DNA of 38,825 bases from assembly GCA_903970465.1 (NCBI GenBank), contig CAJCIO010000100.1, positions 1 through 38,825 of the forward strand, given 5' to 3'. Below the pieces are notes generated by a model that had not been told where the DNA came from, ran no database searches, and saw only the letters and a program-made list of their open reading frames with translations. Shown one piece after another: positions 15,900-25,601 of the stretch. Source of the DNA: Gammaproteobacteria bacterium. GTDB taxonomy: Bacteria; Pseudomonadota; Gammaproteobacteria; Pseudomonadales; Pseudomonadaceae. Numbering within the stretch: position 1 is the first letter of the stretch; every line of letters begins with the position of its first letter. The translations under genes were made by a program, and so were the position numbers.

Positions 15900-16382
15900 T
15901 CAAGCCAGCGCCTTCTCGATCGCGGCGATGATGGCCGGATCATCCGGCGTGGCCCGCGGCGAAAAGCGCGCAAGCACGCGGCCGTCCTTGCCGACCAGAA
16001 ACTTCTCGAAGTTCCAGGTGATGTCTCCGGGAAACTCAGCGCCCTCTCCCGCCAGCAGGCGATACAGGGAATGACGCTGCGGGCCGTTGACGTCCAGCTT
16101 GCTGCCCAAGGGAAAGGTCACACCATAGTTGAGCGAGCAGAATTCCTGAATCTCCGCCTCGGTGCCCGGCTCCTGGCCTGCAAACTGATTGCAAGGCAAT
16201 CCGAGAATGCTGAAACCTTGTTCGTGGTACTTCTGGTAGAGGTTCTCCAGCCCTGCGTATTGGGGCGTGAGTCCACACTTGGAGGCCACATTGACCACCA
16301 ATACCACTTTGCCCTTCAGCGGCGCCAGCGGCAGCTCCGTGCCGTCCAGCGCCTTGAGCTTGAGTTCATGAAATGCACTCAT
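15900..16382 (-). CDS. glutathione peroxidase (Gpx/BtuE family)
   Basis: A 160-residue thiol peroxidase of the glutathione peroxidase family; bacterial cysteine-type members usually use thioredoxin as reductant. The catalytic set is complete: Cys36 in A-S-K-C-G-L-T, Gln66 in L-P-C-N-Q-F and Trp123 in I-T-W-N-F-E-K-F. No selenocysteine. The start at 16382 has AGGGGA about 9 bases upstream. The open frame continues further left without family similarity. It follows slyD on the same strand, separated by a long inverted repeat, and matches the order of PA0838-PA0837. Together with ahpB and trxB it makes this stretch a peroxide-defence neighbourhood. Confidence 0.92.
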   Translation of the reverse strand: MSAFHELKLKALDGTELPLAPLKGKVVLVVNVASKCGLTPQYAGLENLYQKYHEQGFSILGLPCNQFAGQEPGTEAEIQEFCSLNYGVTFPLGSKLDVNGPQRHSLYRLLAGEGAEFPGDITWNFEKFLVGKDGRVLARFSPRATPDDPAIIAAIEKALA

Positions 16383-16453
16383 GGAGTAATCCCCTGTTCG
16401 AATCCTGTACCGGCCCGCGAGCCTGTCCTTTCGAACAACACTAACAGACTGAA

Positions 16454-16518
16454 AAGGCGCCCGTCCAAGCCCTTCGCTCACCGTATCAAGGGTGGCGCAG
16501 AACTCGAACGGGCGCCTT
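16454..16518 (-). terminator. long inverted repeat after slyD, possible terminator
   Basis: AAGGCGCCCGT (16454-16464) pairs perfectly with ACGGGCGCCTT (16508-16518), enclosing 43 bases that hold a smaller CCCTT/AAGGG pair. On the minus strand the stem ends in TTTTC, a weak U tract, so it probably ends or pauses slyD transcription. Confidence 0.55.
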
Positions 16519-16547
16519 CGCGGCTACCCTTGAGCTTAGCAGCTCAA

Positions 16548-17033
16548 TCAGTGGTGATGACCGCCTTCGCCGTGCACGTGACCGTGAGCGACTTCTTCCT
16601 GGCTGGCGTCACGGATGTCGACGACCTTGACCTGGAAGTTCAGGCGCTGACCGGCCAACGGGTGGTTGCCATCGACGGTGACATCGTCGCCGTCCAGATC
16701 GCGGATGGTCACGATCTGCATCTGGCCATCGGGCGCAGATGCGTGGAACTGCATGCCGACTTCCAGCTCATCGACACCTTCGAACATGCTGCGGCTCAGG
16801 GTGCTGACCAGTTCGGCCGAATATTCGCCGTAGGCGTCCTCAGGCTCGACGGCAACGGTGAGTTCGTCACCAACGTCTTTGCCGACGAGGGCTTTTTCCA
16901 GACCTGGAATGATATTACCTGCGCCATGCAGGTAAACCAGCGGCGCGCCGCCGGCGGAGCTGTCGATGACCTCACCAGCGTCGTTGGTGAGGGTATAGTC
17001 GATAGAGACAGCCTTGTTAGCGGCAATCGGCAT
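16548..17033 (-). CDS. slyD: FKBP-type peptidyl-prolyl isomerase SlyD
   Basis: A 161-residue SlyD-like chaperone and prolyl isomerase of the cytoplasm, also a nickel-binding protein. It starts M-P-I-A-A-N-K-A-V-S-I-D-Y-T-L, has G-N-I-I-P-G-L-E-K-A-L-V-G near residues 38-50 of the FKBP core, the inserted flap with F-E-G-V-D-E-L, and V-D-G-N-H-P-L-A-G-Q-R-L-N-F near 118-131. The tail H-G-H-V-H-G-E-G-G-H-H-H is the metal-binding His-rich end, shorter than in E. coli. AAAGG lies before the start. A leftward -10 (TACACT, 17074-17069) may serve it. Divergent from pta. Confidence 0.92.
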   Translation of the reverse strand: MPIAANKAVSIDYTLTNDAGEVIDSSAGGAPLVYLHGAGNIIPGLEKALVGKDVGDELTVAVEPEDAYGEYSAELVSTLSRSMFEGVDELEVGMQFHASAPDGQMQIVTIRDLDGDDVTVDGNHPLAGQRLNFQVKVVDIRDASQEEVAHGHVHGEGGHHH

Positions 17034-17068
17034 GGGCGGGACCTTTACGAAAGAATGTAGAACGTTCA

Positions 17069-17074
17069 AGTGTA
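17069..17074 (-). promoter_or_regulatory. putative -10 box of slyD
   Basis: TACACT on the minus strand (4/6 with the two strongest T/A positions), about 36 bases before the slyD start; -35 region TTCGCT at 18 bases is poor. The rest of 17034-17220 shows no clear pta promoter. Confidence 0.25.
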
Positions 17075-17220
17075 ACCAAGCATCCGCCCGAAAGCGAACT
17101 GAACACTGACAGACGGGGCCACTCGAAAACCTCGTCCATTGTCGATACCCTTGGCGACGGATTCCGCGATCGGCGACCCATACGCCGACGCCTGCGCAGT
17201 GCTGACCCCGAGATGATCGC

Positions 17221-19317
17221 ATGCAAACATTTTTTCTCGCGCCGACCGATTTTGGCGTAGGCCTGACTTCCATCAGCCTCGGACTGGTCCGCAGCCTGGA
17301 GCGTGCCGGGCACAAAGTGGGGTTTTTCAAGCCCATCGCCCAGCCCCACCCCGGCGACACCGGCCCCGAGCGCTCCACCGAACTCATCGCCCGCACCCAT
17401 GGCCTGCGCCCACCCAAACCGCTGGGCCTGGCCCATGTCGAGCGCATGCTGGGCGACGGCCAACTGGACGAACTGCTCGAAGAAATCATCACGCTGTATC
17501 AGGAAGCCGCCATCGGCAAGGATGTACTGATCGTCGAAGGCATGGTCCCCACTCGCAGCGCCAGCTATGCCGCCCGTGTCAACCAGCATCTGGCCAAGAG
17601 CCTCGACGCCGATGTGATTCTGGTGGCGGCGCCGGAAGGCGACGTGCTGGCCGAGCTGTCCGGCCGAGTGGAGTTGCAGGCGCAGTTGTTCGGCGGCCCG
17701 CGGGACCCAAAGGTGCTGGGCGTGATCCTCAACAAGGTGCGCACCGATGAGTCCCTGGAGGTGTTCACCACCCGCCTCAAGGACCATTCCGCCCTGCTGC
17801 GCAGCGGCGATTTCCGCGTGCTTGGCGCCATCCCCTTCCAGGCCGACCTCAATGCCCCGCGCACCCGGGACGTGGCCGAACTGCTCGGCGCCCAGGTGAT
17901 CAACGCGGGCGATTTCGAGGTGCGGCGCATGGCCAAGATCATCATCTGTGCGCGCACCGTGCTCAACACCGTGCCATTGCTCAAGCCCGGCGTATTGGTG
18001 GTGACGCCCGGCGATCGTGACGACATTCTCCTGGCCGCCAGCCTGGCCTGGCTCAACGGTGTGCCATTGGCGGGTATTCTGCTGACCAGCGACTCGCTGC
18101 CCGACCCGCGCATCATGGAACTATGCCGGGGCGCCCTGCAAAGTGGCCTGCCGGTGCTGTCAGTCAGCAGCGGCTCCTACGACACGGCGACTCAGCTCAA
18201 TCAGTTGAACAAGGAAATCCCCATCGATGACCGCGAACGTGCCGAGATCATCACCGATTTCGTCGCCAGCCACCTCGACTCCAACTGGCTGCACCAACGC
18301 TCCGGCACGCCGCGGGAAATGCGCCTGTCACCGGCGGTGTTCCGCTATCAGTTGATCCAGCGCGCGCAGCAAGCCAACAAGCGCATTGTCCTGCCCGAGG
18401 GCGCCGAGCCCATGACCGTGCAAGCGGCCGCCATCTGTCAGGCACGCGGCATCGCCCGTTGCGTGCTGCTCGCCAAGCCACAAGACGTGCACGCCGTGGC
18501 GCGCGCTCAGGGCATTGAGCTGCCTGAAGGGTTGGAGATCCTCGACCCTGACCTGATCCGCGAGCGCTACGTCGAACCGATGGTCGAACTGCGCAAGAGC
18601 AAGAACCTCAACGCCCCCATGGCCGAGCAGCAACTCGAGGACCCGGTGGTCATCGGCACTATGATGCTGGCCCTCGATGAAGTCGACGGCTTGGTGTCGG
18701 GGCTGATCCACTCCACCGCCAACACGATTCGCCCGGCCCTGCAGCTGATCAAGACCGCGCCGGGCTGCACCTTGGTGTCGTCGGTGTTTTTCATGATGTT
18801 CCCCGAAGAAGTGCTGGTGTATGGCGACTGCGTGATGAACCCGCACCCCACGGCCAGCGAACTGGCCGAGATCGCCCTGCAAAGCGCCGACTCGGCCCAG
18901 GCGTTCGGGATCCCGGCGCGAGTGGCGATGATCAGTTACTCAAGCGGTCACTCGGCCAGCGGCGAAGAGGTCGAGAAGGTCCGCGAGGCGACGCTGCTGG
19001 CCAAGGAAGCCCAGCGGGAACTGCTGATCGACGGCCCGTTGCAATACGATGCGGCCGCCAACGAGCACGTCGCCCATCAACTGGCGCCGGACAGCCCGGT
19101 GGCCGGCCGCGCCACCGTATTCGTCTTCCCCGACCTGAATACCGGCAACACCACCCACAAGGCGGTGCAGCGCAGCGCCGACTGCGTCAGCCTCGGGCCG
19201 ATGCTGCAGGGCCTGCGCAAACCGGTCAACGACCTGCCACGGGGCGCTCAAGTGGACGACATCGTCTACACCATCGCCCTGACTGCCATTCAGGCCAACC
19301 GTATTCTGGAGCTATAG
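17221..19317 (+). CDS. pta: phosphate acetyltransferase
   Basis: A 698-residue long-form Pta, which interconverts acetyl-CoA and acetyl phosphate. The three expected parts are seen: an N-terminal P-loop-like BioD-type domain (T-F-F-L-A-P-T-D-F-G-V-G-L-T), a DRTGG-type middle domain (about 215-330) and the catalytic C-terminal PTA domain from about residue 370 (R-I-V-L-P-E-G-A-E, then D-G-L-V-S-G, H-S-T-A-N-T-I-R-P and V-F-P-D-L-N-T-G-N). Only a weak GAG precedes ATG. In P. aeruginosa ackA lies between slyD and pta; here ackA is absent and the space is 187 bases. The acyltransferase gene follows after 6 bases, likely cotranscribed. Confidence 0.95.
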   Translation: MQTFFLAPTDFGVGLTSISLGLVRSLERAGHKVGFFKPIAQPHPGDTGPERSTELIARTHGLRPPKPLGLAHVERMLGDGQLDELLEEIITLYQEAAIGKDVLIVEGMVPTRSASYAARVNQHLAKSLDADVILVAAPEGDVLAELSGRVELQAQLFGGPRDPKVLGVILNKVRTDESLEVFTTRLKDHSALLRSGDFRVLGAIPFQADLNAPRTRDVAELLGAQVINAGDFEVRRMAKIIICARTVLNTVPLLKPGVLVVTPGDRDDILLAASLAWLNGVPLAGILLTSDSLPDPRIMELCRGALQSGLPVLSVSSGSYDTATQLNQLNKEIPIDDRERAEIITDFVASHLDSNWLHQRSGTPREMRLSPAVFRYQLIQRAQQANKRIVLPEGAEPMTVQAAAICQARGIARCVLLAKPQDVHAVARAQGIELPEGLEILDPDLIRERYVEPMVELRKSKNLNAPMAEQQLEDPVVIGTMMLALDEVDGLVSGLIHSTANTIRPALQLIKTAPGCTLVSSVFFMMFPEEVLVYGDCVMNPHPTASELAEIALQSADSAQAFGIPARVAMISYSSGHSASGEEVEKVREATLLAKEAQRELLIDGPLQYDAAANEHVAHQLAPDSPVAGRATVFVFPDLNTGNTTHKAVQRSADCVSLGPMLQGLRKPVNDLPRGAQVDDIVYTIALTAIQANRILEL

Positions 19318-19323
19318 GCATCC

Positions 19324-20217
19324 ATGCTGGCATTTCTACCTGGTCCAGTGCGCGGCACCCTCGCCGCGCTGATTCTGGCGCTTAACACCATCCTCTGCTG
19401 CACGCCACTGTTCGTCGTGGCACTGGTCAAGGCCTGCATCCGCATTGCGCCGGTGCAGCGTACCTGCGATCGCCTGTTGCGCTTCATCCACGAAAGCTGG
19501 ATCAACAACAACCGTTTGTGGATCGACCCGGTGCAGTGGCATATCAGCGGCCTGCAGAGCCTCGATTATCAGCACTCCTACCTGATCACCAGCAACCACC
19601 AGAGCTGGGTCGATATTCTGGTCCTGCAATACCAGCTCAACCGCCGGGTGCAGCCGCTCAAGTTTTTCCTCAAGCAAGAGCTGATCTGGGTCCCGGTGAT
19701 CGGGCTGGCCTGGTGGGCGTTGGGCTTTCCGTTCATGAAGCGCTACACCAAGGCATATCTCGAAAAACACCCGGAAAAAAAGGGTAAGGACCTGCAGACC
19801 ACCCGACGTACCTGCGCGAAATTTCGCCATCAGCCCACAGGCATCTTCAACTTCGTCGAAGGCACGCGCTTTACCGAAGCCAAGCACGCCCAGCAGCAGT
19901 CGCCGTTTCGCTACTTGCTCAAGCCAAAGGCCGGGGGCATCGCCTTTGTGCTGGATGCCATGGGCGAGCAGCTGCAGTCACTGGTCGACGTGACCATCCA
20001 TTACCCGCAGGGGCGGCCGGGGTTCTGGGACATGTTGTGCGGGAATGTGCCGGAGATAGTGGCGCAGTTCGAAGAGGTGGCGATTCCGGTGGAGTTCATC
20101 GGCAAGAGTTACGATCAGGATATGCAGTATCGCCAAGCCTTTCAGCAGTGGATCAATGCACTGTGGGTGGCCAAGGATCAGCGGCTGGGGCAGTTGCATC
20201 GCGAGTATCCGGGTTGA
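19324..20217 (+). CDS. PlsC-like acyltransferase (YihG type)
   Basis: A 297-residue membrane-bound acyltransferase, probably of lysophosphatidate or a related lipid. A hydrophobic N-terminal span (about 10-45) is followed by N-H-Q-S-W-V-D near residues 95-101, the HX4D catalytic motif, and F-V-E-G-T-R-F-T near 178-185, the substrate motif. Size and sequence resemble YihG of E. coli and PA0834. It starts 6 bases after the pta stop with no terminator between, so the two are one transcript. It ends before a REP and a terminator shared with groEL. Confidence 0.87.
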   Translation: MLAFLPGPVRGTLAALILALNTILCCTPLFVVALVKACIRIAPVQRTCDRLLRFIHESWINNNRLWIDPVQWHISGLQSLDYQHSYLITSNHQSWVDILVLQYQLNRRVQPLKFFLKQELIWVPVIGLAWWALGFPFMKRYTKAYLEKHPEKKGKDLQTTRRTCAKFRHQPTGIFNFVEGTRFTEAKHAQQQSPFRYLLKPKAGGIAFVLDAMGEQLQSLVDVTIHYPQGRPGFWDMLCGNVPEIVAQFEEVAIPVEFIGKSYDQDMQYRQAFQQWINALWVAKDQRLGQLHREYPG

Positions 20218-20237
20218 TCCGGGATCGCTACTGGCAT

Positions 20238-20347
20238 TACCGGCCTCTTCGCCGCCGAATGCGCACCTTGCTTCCAAAGGTGTAAGGCGATGGACCTGTT
20301 AGCCCTCTGGGAGCAAGGTTGCGCGTTCGCCCACGAAGAGGCCGGTA
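20238..20347. repeat. degenerate REP palindrome pair (family 1)
   Basis: Outer arms TACCGGCCTCTTCG and CGAAGAGGCCGGTA pair perfectly, but the inner REP parts have diverged. It lies between the acyltransferase gene and groEL. Confidence 0.8.
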
Positions 20348-20372
20348 CAGACACCGCACAAATCCCAGGCAT

Positions 20373-20404
20373 AAAAAAATCCCGCTACGAGAGCGGGATT
20401 TTTT
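20373..20404. terminator. bidirectional terminator between acyltransferase gene and groEL
   Basis: AAATCCCGCT (20377-20386), loop ACGAG, AGCGGGATTT (20392-20401), with an A run on the left and Ts on the right. Confidence 0.92.
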
Positions 20405-20426
20405 ATTCAGCAGGATGAAGCAGCGA

Positions 20427-22085
<1,659 letters not shown>

Positions 22086-22125
22086 TTAAATACTTTGTAG
22101 TAACGGGAAAATGGGCGGGGCGGTA

Positions 22126-22419
22126 TCAGTCTTCCAGTACGGCGAGAATCTCGTTCTCAGCCATTACCAGCAGATCTTCGCCGTCAATTTTCACAGTGTT
22201 GCTGCCGGAGTAAGGGCCGAACACAACCTTGTCACCCACTTTCACGGCCAGCGCACGGACTTCGCCGTTTTCCAGCGATTTGCCAGGGCCAGCGGCCAGA
22301 ATCACACCGTGGTTGGCTTTTTCAGCAGCCGAACCTGGCAGAACGATGCCACCAGCGGTTTTCTTTTCTTCTTCACTACGACGGATGACTACGCGGTCAT
22401 GCAGAGGACGAAGCTTCAT
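22126..22419 (-). CDS. groS: co-chaperonin GroES
   Basis: A 97-residue co-chaperonin that caps GroEL. It reads [14 protein letters not shown] at the start, has the mobile loop [13 protein letters not shown] near residues 17-29 and ends in the N-E-I-L-A-V-L-E-D segment. Start preceded by AGGAGA. First gene of groES-groEL; a sigma-32-like promoter and a structured leader of about 135 bases lie upstream. Confidence 0.97.
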   Translation of the reverse strand: MKLRPLHDRVVIRRSEEEKKTAGGIVLPGSAAEKANHGVILAAGPGKSLENGEVRALAVKVGDKVVFGPYSGSNTVKIDGEDLLVMAENEILAVLED

Positions 22420-22556
22420 TGTCGATCTCTCCTAATTATGGTTTTCATCAGCCAGTGCTTTCACCGGCGGGTTGGTTCAGTCCGGCGTTGCCGGTCGCGG
22501 CTCGACGGGCGAGACGCGGAATTTGTCCAGCATCGATGCTGGAAACCTTTCGGTGA
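22420..22556 (-). promoter_or_regulatory. structured groES leader (likely Pseudomon-groES RNA)
   Basis: The predicted leader between the heat-shock promoter and groES holds a 16-base perfect palindrome CCAGCATCGATGCTGG (22542-22527) and a hairpin CCGGC-AAC-GCCGG (22494-22482), then AGGAGA before the start. Rfam describes a Pseudomon-groES RNA motif in exactly this place in Pseudomonas; the match here is by position and folding and is not a computed alignment. It may act as an RNA thermometer or stability element, which is not shown. Confidence 0.6.
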
Positions 22557-22561
22557 CCCAT

Positions 22562-22589
22562 ACATAAGGTCGCGCTAAACAATTACAAG
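22562..22589 (-). promoter_or_regulatory. sigma-32 (RpoH) heat-shock promoter of groESL
   Basis: On the minus strand CTTGTAA (22589-22583), 13 bases, CCTTATGT (22569-22562), close to the heat-shock consensus CTTGAAA-N13-CCCCATNT. It is about 145 bases before groES. Confidence 0.75.
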
Positions 22590-22633
22590 GGCAGGAGCAC
22601 AATTTTTTTCGTTTTCAGAGGTCTGCAACGCAA

Positions 22634-22650
22634 ACGGCCGCAGGAGCCGT
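22634..22650 (-). terminator. weak hairpin after fxsA
   Basis: ACGGC (22634-22638) and GCCGT (22646-22650) form a 5-bp stem just upstream of the groESL promoter and downstream of fxsA; the following bases on the minus strand are TTGCGTT, a poor U tract. Confidence 0.3.
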
Positions 22651-22672
22651 CTGAAAAAACCACGGAAGAAGG

Positions 22673-23164
22673 TCAGTGATCGCGACGCTCGAAATCGCCC
22701 TCGATCACCTCGCCTTCGATGACTTCCGGTGGGCGACGCGGTGGCGTCCCTGGGCCAGCAGCGGGACCACGGGGTTGCAGGTCGTCGGCGAATGCGCGTT
22801 GGCGCATCGATTGCGCCTGGGCGCGCGCACGGATCTTGCGCGCCAGGATGTTACGGGTGAATGGCATCAGGCAGATGACACCCAGCACATCGCTGATGAA
22901 CCCTGGCAACAGCAACAGACCGCCACCGATGGCGAACATCAGGCCATCGAAGACCTGGTCAGCGGGCACTTCGCCACGCTGCAACGCTTCACGGGTGCGC
23001 AGCACCGTGGCCAGGCCGGCCAGACGCATGACCATCACACCCAAGGCCGAACCGATGATGATCATCAGCAAGGCCGGAAAGAAGCCGATCGCGGTGCTGA
23101 CTTTGAAGAACGTATACAGCTCGAGCACCGGGAACAGCAGAAACAACACTAAAAAGGCACGCAT
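22673..23164 (-). CDS. fxsA: FxsA family membrane protein
   Basis: A 163-residue small inner-membrane protein. Spans near residues 3-22, 27-48 and 75-97 and the typical F-P-V-L-E-L, G-F-F-P-A-L-L-M-I-I and L-L-L-P-G-F-I-S-D-V-L-G segments show FxsA. In E. coli its overproduction relieves exclusion of phage T7 by F plasmid; the normal role is unknown. The soluble tail is Pro/Arg/Glu-rich. The ATG at 23164 has GAGGA 7 bases upstream; a TTG one codon earlier is less likely. It lies after the HugZ-like gene on the same strand (63 bases), and before groES, the order found in P. aeruginosa. Confidence 0.9.
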   Translation of the reverse strand: MRAFLVLFLLFPVLELYTFFKVSTAIGFFPALLMIIIGSALGVMVMRLAGLATVLRTREALQRGEVPADQVFDGLMFAIGGGLLLLPGFISDVLGVICLMPFTRNILARKIRARAQAQSMRQRAFADDLQPRGPAAGPGTPPRRPPEVIEGEVIEGDFERRDH

Positions 23165-23227
23165 CAAGGTTTCCTCTACGCAAGAACGCTTGCAGTAGAC
23201 CGTAGATGGCGTCGATAAATCGTGAAT

Positions 23228-23959
23228 TCAAGCGTCAGCGGTCTCGCGCCCAGGCCATTGCGTCGCGTGAGCCAAATAAACCAAGGCCTCGCGGACTTGT
23301 TTCGGCGTATTACAGGGCTCTGCGAAGGGCAGCCACCAAAGCCCCTGACCAATACGCAGGTGCATCCCTTCGCTGTCGATCCCGGCCAGCACCGCCGGCT
23401 CGCCATCGGGCAATCCGGTCAATGCCACATAATGGGCAATAGCCTTGGCATGGTCGGCATTCATATGGGCGACCATGCCGTTCTCGACCTTGCCGACGAA
23501 GGGGTTGGCGAGTGTGACATCGTCGAGCCAGTGAATGGCGCCGAAGCCGCCGATATAGCGATGGCGCACCGGTGTCAGCCCCCAGAAATCGAAATCATGG
23601 GCCTGATGGTAATTTTGCGAATCGGGAAAAAATTGGTAGTAGCGGGTCGCCGCTGACTCGATGGCCTGCGGATCAACCAGCTTGCTCGCCTCGGCCAGCA
23701 CGGTAAGGCGGCCCACCGCCTGCACGTCTTCGGCGCCGCGCTCGCTGACCAGCAGCGAGCACTTGGGGTCGAGGGTGAGGTTATGGGTGTGCTGGGCGAT
23801 ACGGCTGATCAGGATCAGCGGGTTGCCATCGGCATCCAGGCAATAAGGCACCACCGAGCCGAAAGGAAACCCGGGCATGGCTTTGGAGTGAGTCGACAGC
23901 ACCCCGCGATAATCCTTGAGCAGCAGTTCGCGGGCTTGCTTGATGGCTTTGGCGCTCAT
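23228..23959 (-). CDS. HugZ-family FMN-binding split-barrel protein
   Basis: A 243-residue protein with a pyridoxamine phosphate oxidase-like split barrel (about 1-150) and a C-terminal DUF2470 domain (about 160-235, with V-A-H-M-N-A-D-H-A-K-A). The G-V-L-S-T-H-S and P-F-G-S-V-V-P-Y segments mark the barrel. HugZ/HutZ relatives bind haem and some degrade it; the H-M-N-A-D-H segment matches the haem-contact region of that family. There are no haem uptake genes nearby, so a haem role is a family-based inference. GGAGGAG stands about 10 bases before the start. Same strand as fxsA. Confidence 0.85.
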   Translation of the reverse strand: MSAKAIKQARELLLKDYRGVLSTHSKAMPGFPFGSVVPYCLDADGNPLILISRIAQHTHNLTLDPKCSLLVSERGAEDVQAVGRLTVLAEASKLVDPQAIESAATRYYQFFPDSQNYHQAHDFDFWGLTPVRHRYIGGFGAIHWLDDVTLANPFVGKVENGMVAHMNADHAKAIAHYVALTGLPDGEPAVLAGIDSEGMHLRIGQGLWWLPFAEPCNTPKQVREALVYLAHATQWPGRETADA

Positions 23960-23980
23960 CGCAACGGCTCCTCCGAAATA

Positions 23981-24072
23981 ATGTAGAGAGGGGGCTTGCC
24001 CCCCGATTCAGTGTGTCAGCAACAGAGATGTTGACGGGTCTACTGGATCGGGGGCAAGCCCCCTCTCTACAT
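23981..24072. repeat. REP-like inverted repeat (family 2)
   Basis: Left arm 23981-24007 and right arm 24047-24072 are near-perfect inverses (GTAGAGAGGGGGCTTGCCCC / GGGGCAAGCCCCCTCTCTAC). It sits between the DUF481 and HugZ-like genes, both leftward. Confidence 0.9.
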
Positions 24073-24086
24073 GGGTAAGCCTGCGC

Positions 24087-25106
24087 TTACCAGGTCACAC
24101 CCAGGCCCGCGGTATAACGGGTGGTGTTGAGGTCGCTGTTGGAAGTACCGGACACCTGATCCTTCTCGGCCTTGAGGTTGAGCGAGGCCCATTCGGTCAG
24201 CTTGTAGCGCAGGCCGATATCGGTATCCAGGCTGTAAGTCGCGGTGTTATCCAGTGGCCGGCCCAGCTCGCCAGTGGTGAAGAACTGCACCGTCTTGCCA
24301 ATCAGATAGCGACTGTAATCCCACTTCAATGCCGCTGAATAGAAGTTGACCTGGGTGTCATCGCTGTAACGGTAGTCGGTGCGGTTGAGCAAAGTGGTCA
24401 GCGAGAACGCACCCAGCTCGTCATCCCAGAACTGGTAGCCAGGACCGGTACCGACGGTGCGCTGACGTTCGAGATTCTCGATATGGTCGCTCTTGTAGTC
24501 GATGCGACCCTGCCAGAACCACTTGTCGGTAATGAAGCGGTCGAGGGCATACTCGGCGCTCCAGTTATCGGTGGTGGTGACGCTATCCTGGGATTCGCGG
24601 TTGTACTCGCCCGTAGCATTATGGCGCCACTTGCCATGGCGGGCCTGGGTCTTGAAGGCGATGTTGTAGTCGTCGGTATCGGTGTCGGCGCGCTTGAAGT
24701 CCAAGGCCAGATCGACGTTGCCGGTAACGGTCAAATCTTGAATGATCGGCTTGGGCTTCATGATCTGCTGGATGCTGGCAATCGGGACCGTCTTCGGCGC
24801 CTCGCCATTTTCCAGGGTGACCCTGCCTTCGTCCGACGCCTTGATCGACTTGGCCTTCTCGCCGCTGTAGGCATCCTGCTTGACCAGCAGTTCCTGATCG
24901 CTCTGCAGGGTCTTGACCTGCTTCATATCGATCGGGATGGAGCCGCCGTAAGGGGTGTCGAGCATCAGCTTGCCGCCGTCGAACACCTTGATGGTCCCGG
25001 TGAGACGGTCACCATTCTTCATCCAGACGGTGTCTGCCATGGCAACGGAAGATGCAGAAAAGGCAGCAACGCAGAGAAGGGTTCTTTTCAACGTAGGTGT
25101 CAACAT
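24087..25106 (-). CDS. DUF481 outer-membrane protein
   Basis: A 339-residue protein with a signal peptide (R-T-L-L-C-V-A-A-F-S-A-S-S-V-A-M-A-D, cut likely after A-M-A near residue 24). The N-terminal mature part (about 25-120) has a small repeat-like W-M-K-N-G-D-R-L-T-G-T-I segment; the rest is an aromatic-rich beta barrel ending in G-V-T-W, with the C-terminal aromatic expected of outer-membrane proteins. DUF481 proteins are predicted barrels of unknown role. There is no clear ribosome site before ATG 25106, and the gene runs divergent from the ATL gene. The surrounding genes are not functionally linked. Confidence 0.88.
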   Translation of the reverse strand: MLTPTLKRTLLCVAAFSASSVAMADTVWMKNGDRLTGTIKVFDGGKLMLDTPYGGSIPIDMKQVKTLQSDQELLVKQDAYSGEKAKSIKASDEGRVTLENGEAPKTVPIASIQQIMKPKPIIQDLTVTGNVDLALDFKRADTDTDDYNIAFKTQARHGKWRHNATGEYNRESQDSVTTTDNWSAEYALDRFITDKWFWQGRIDYKSDHIENLERQRTVGTGPGYQFWDDELGAFSLTTLLNRTDYRYSDDTQVNFYSAALKWDYSRYLIGKTVQFFTTGELGRPLDNTATYSLDTDIGLRYKLTEWASLNLKAEKDQVSGTSNSDLNTTRYTAGLGVTW

Positions 25107-25188
25107 AGGCGGTATCAAGGCTCTTGGCTCACGAACTGGAGATGTCACAATTCGCTTCAGTGATGGCAGAACAAGGACAGACTTGCAA

Positions 25189-25545
25189 ATGACCAATGAG
25201 TTCCCTGGTTTTTCAGGACAATCCCCGATCGACGATATTCACCAGCGTCGCGAGGCGCTCTACAGCGCGCTGGCGGCGGTGCCTGCCGGCCGTGTCGTCA
25301 GCTATGGACAGCTTGCCGAGCTGGCGGGCCTGGGCCGCGCCGCACGCTGGGTCGGCAGGACGCTGAGCCAATTGCCGGAGGGCAGCACCCTGCCCTGGCA
25401 CCGCGTTGTAGCCGCCGGCGGCCGCCTGAGCCTGCCCCTCGGCAGCCCGAGCGGCGACGAACAGCGGGCGCGATTGCGCAGCGAGGGCGTTCAGATAATG
25501 AATAATCGTGTGGATATTGCTCGGCATGGCTGGCGCCCGATGTAG
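25189..25545 (+). CDS. alkyltransferase-like (ATL) DNA-repair protein
   Basis: A 118-residue protein related to the DNA-binding domain of O6-methylguanine methyltransferase. It has the Arg-finger region Y-G-Q-L-A-E-L-A-G-L and the active-site stretch L-P-W-H-R-V-V in which the methyltransferase Cys (P-C-H-R-V) is Trp. That change is the definition of ATL proteins, which bind bulky O6-alkylguanine and pass it to nucleotide excision repair without removing the alkyl group. ATG 25189 is preceded by AAGGA 11 bases away. It lies divergent from the DUF481 gene; the next gene, ampG, begins 57 bases downstream. Certain of family, role inferred from known ATLs. Confidence 0.93.
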   Translation: MTNEFPGFSGQSPIDDIHQRREALYSALAAVPAGRVVSYGQLAELAGLGRAARWVGRTLSQLPEGSTLPWHRVVAAGGRLSLPLGSPSGDEQRARLRSEGVQIMNNRVDIARHGWRPM

Positions 25546-25601
25546 CAGTGCGGTTAGAGTGCGCGCTTTGTTTTCGCACTTTTTGAGGCAGATTTCAGCC
25601 C

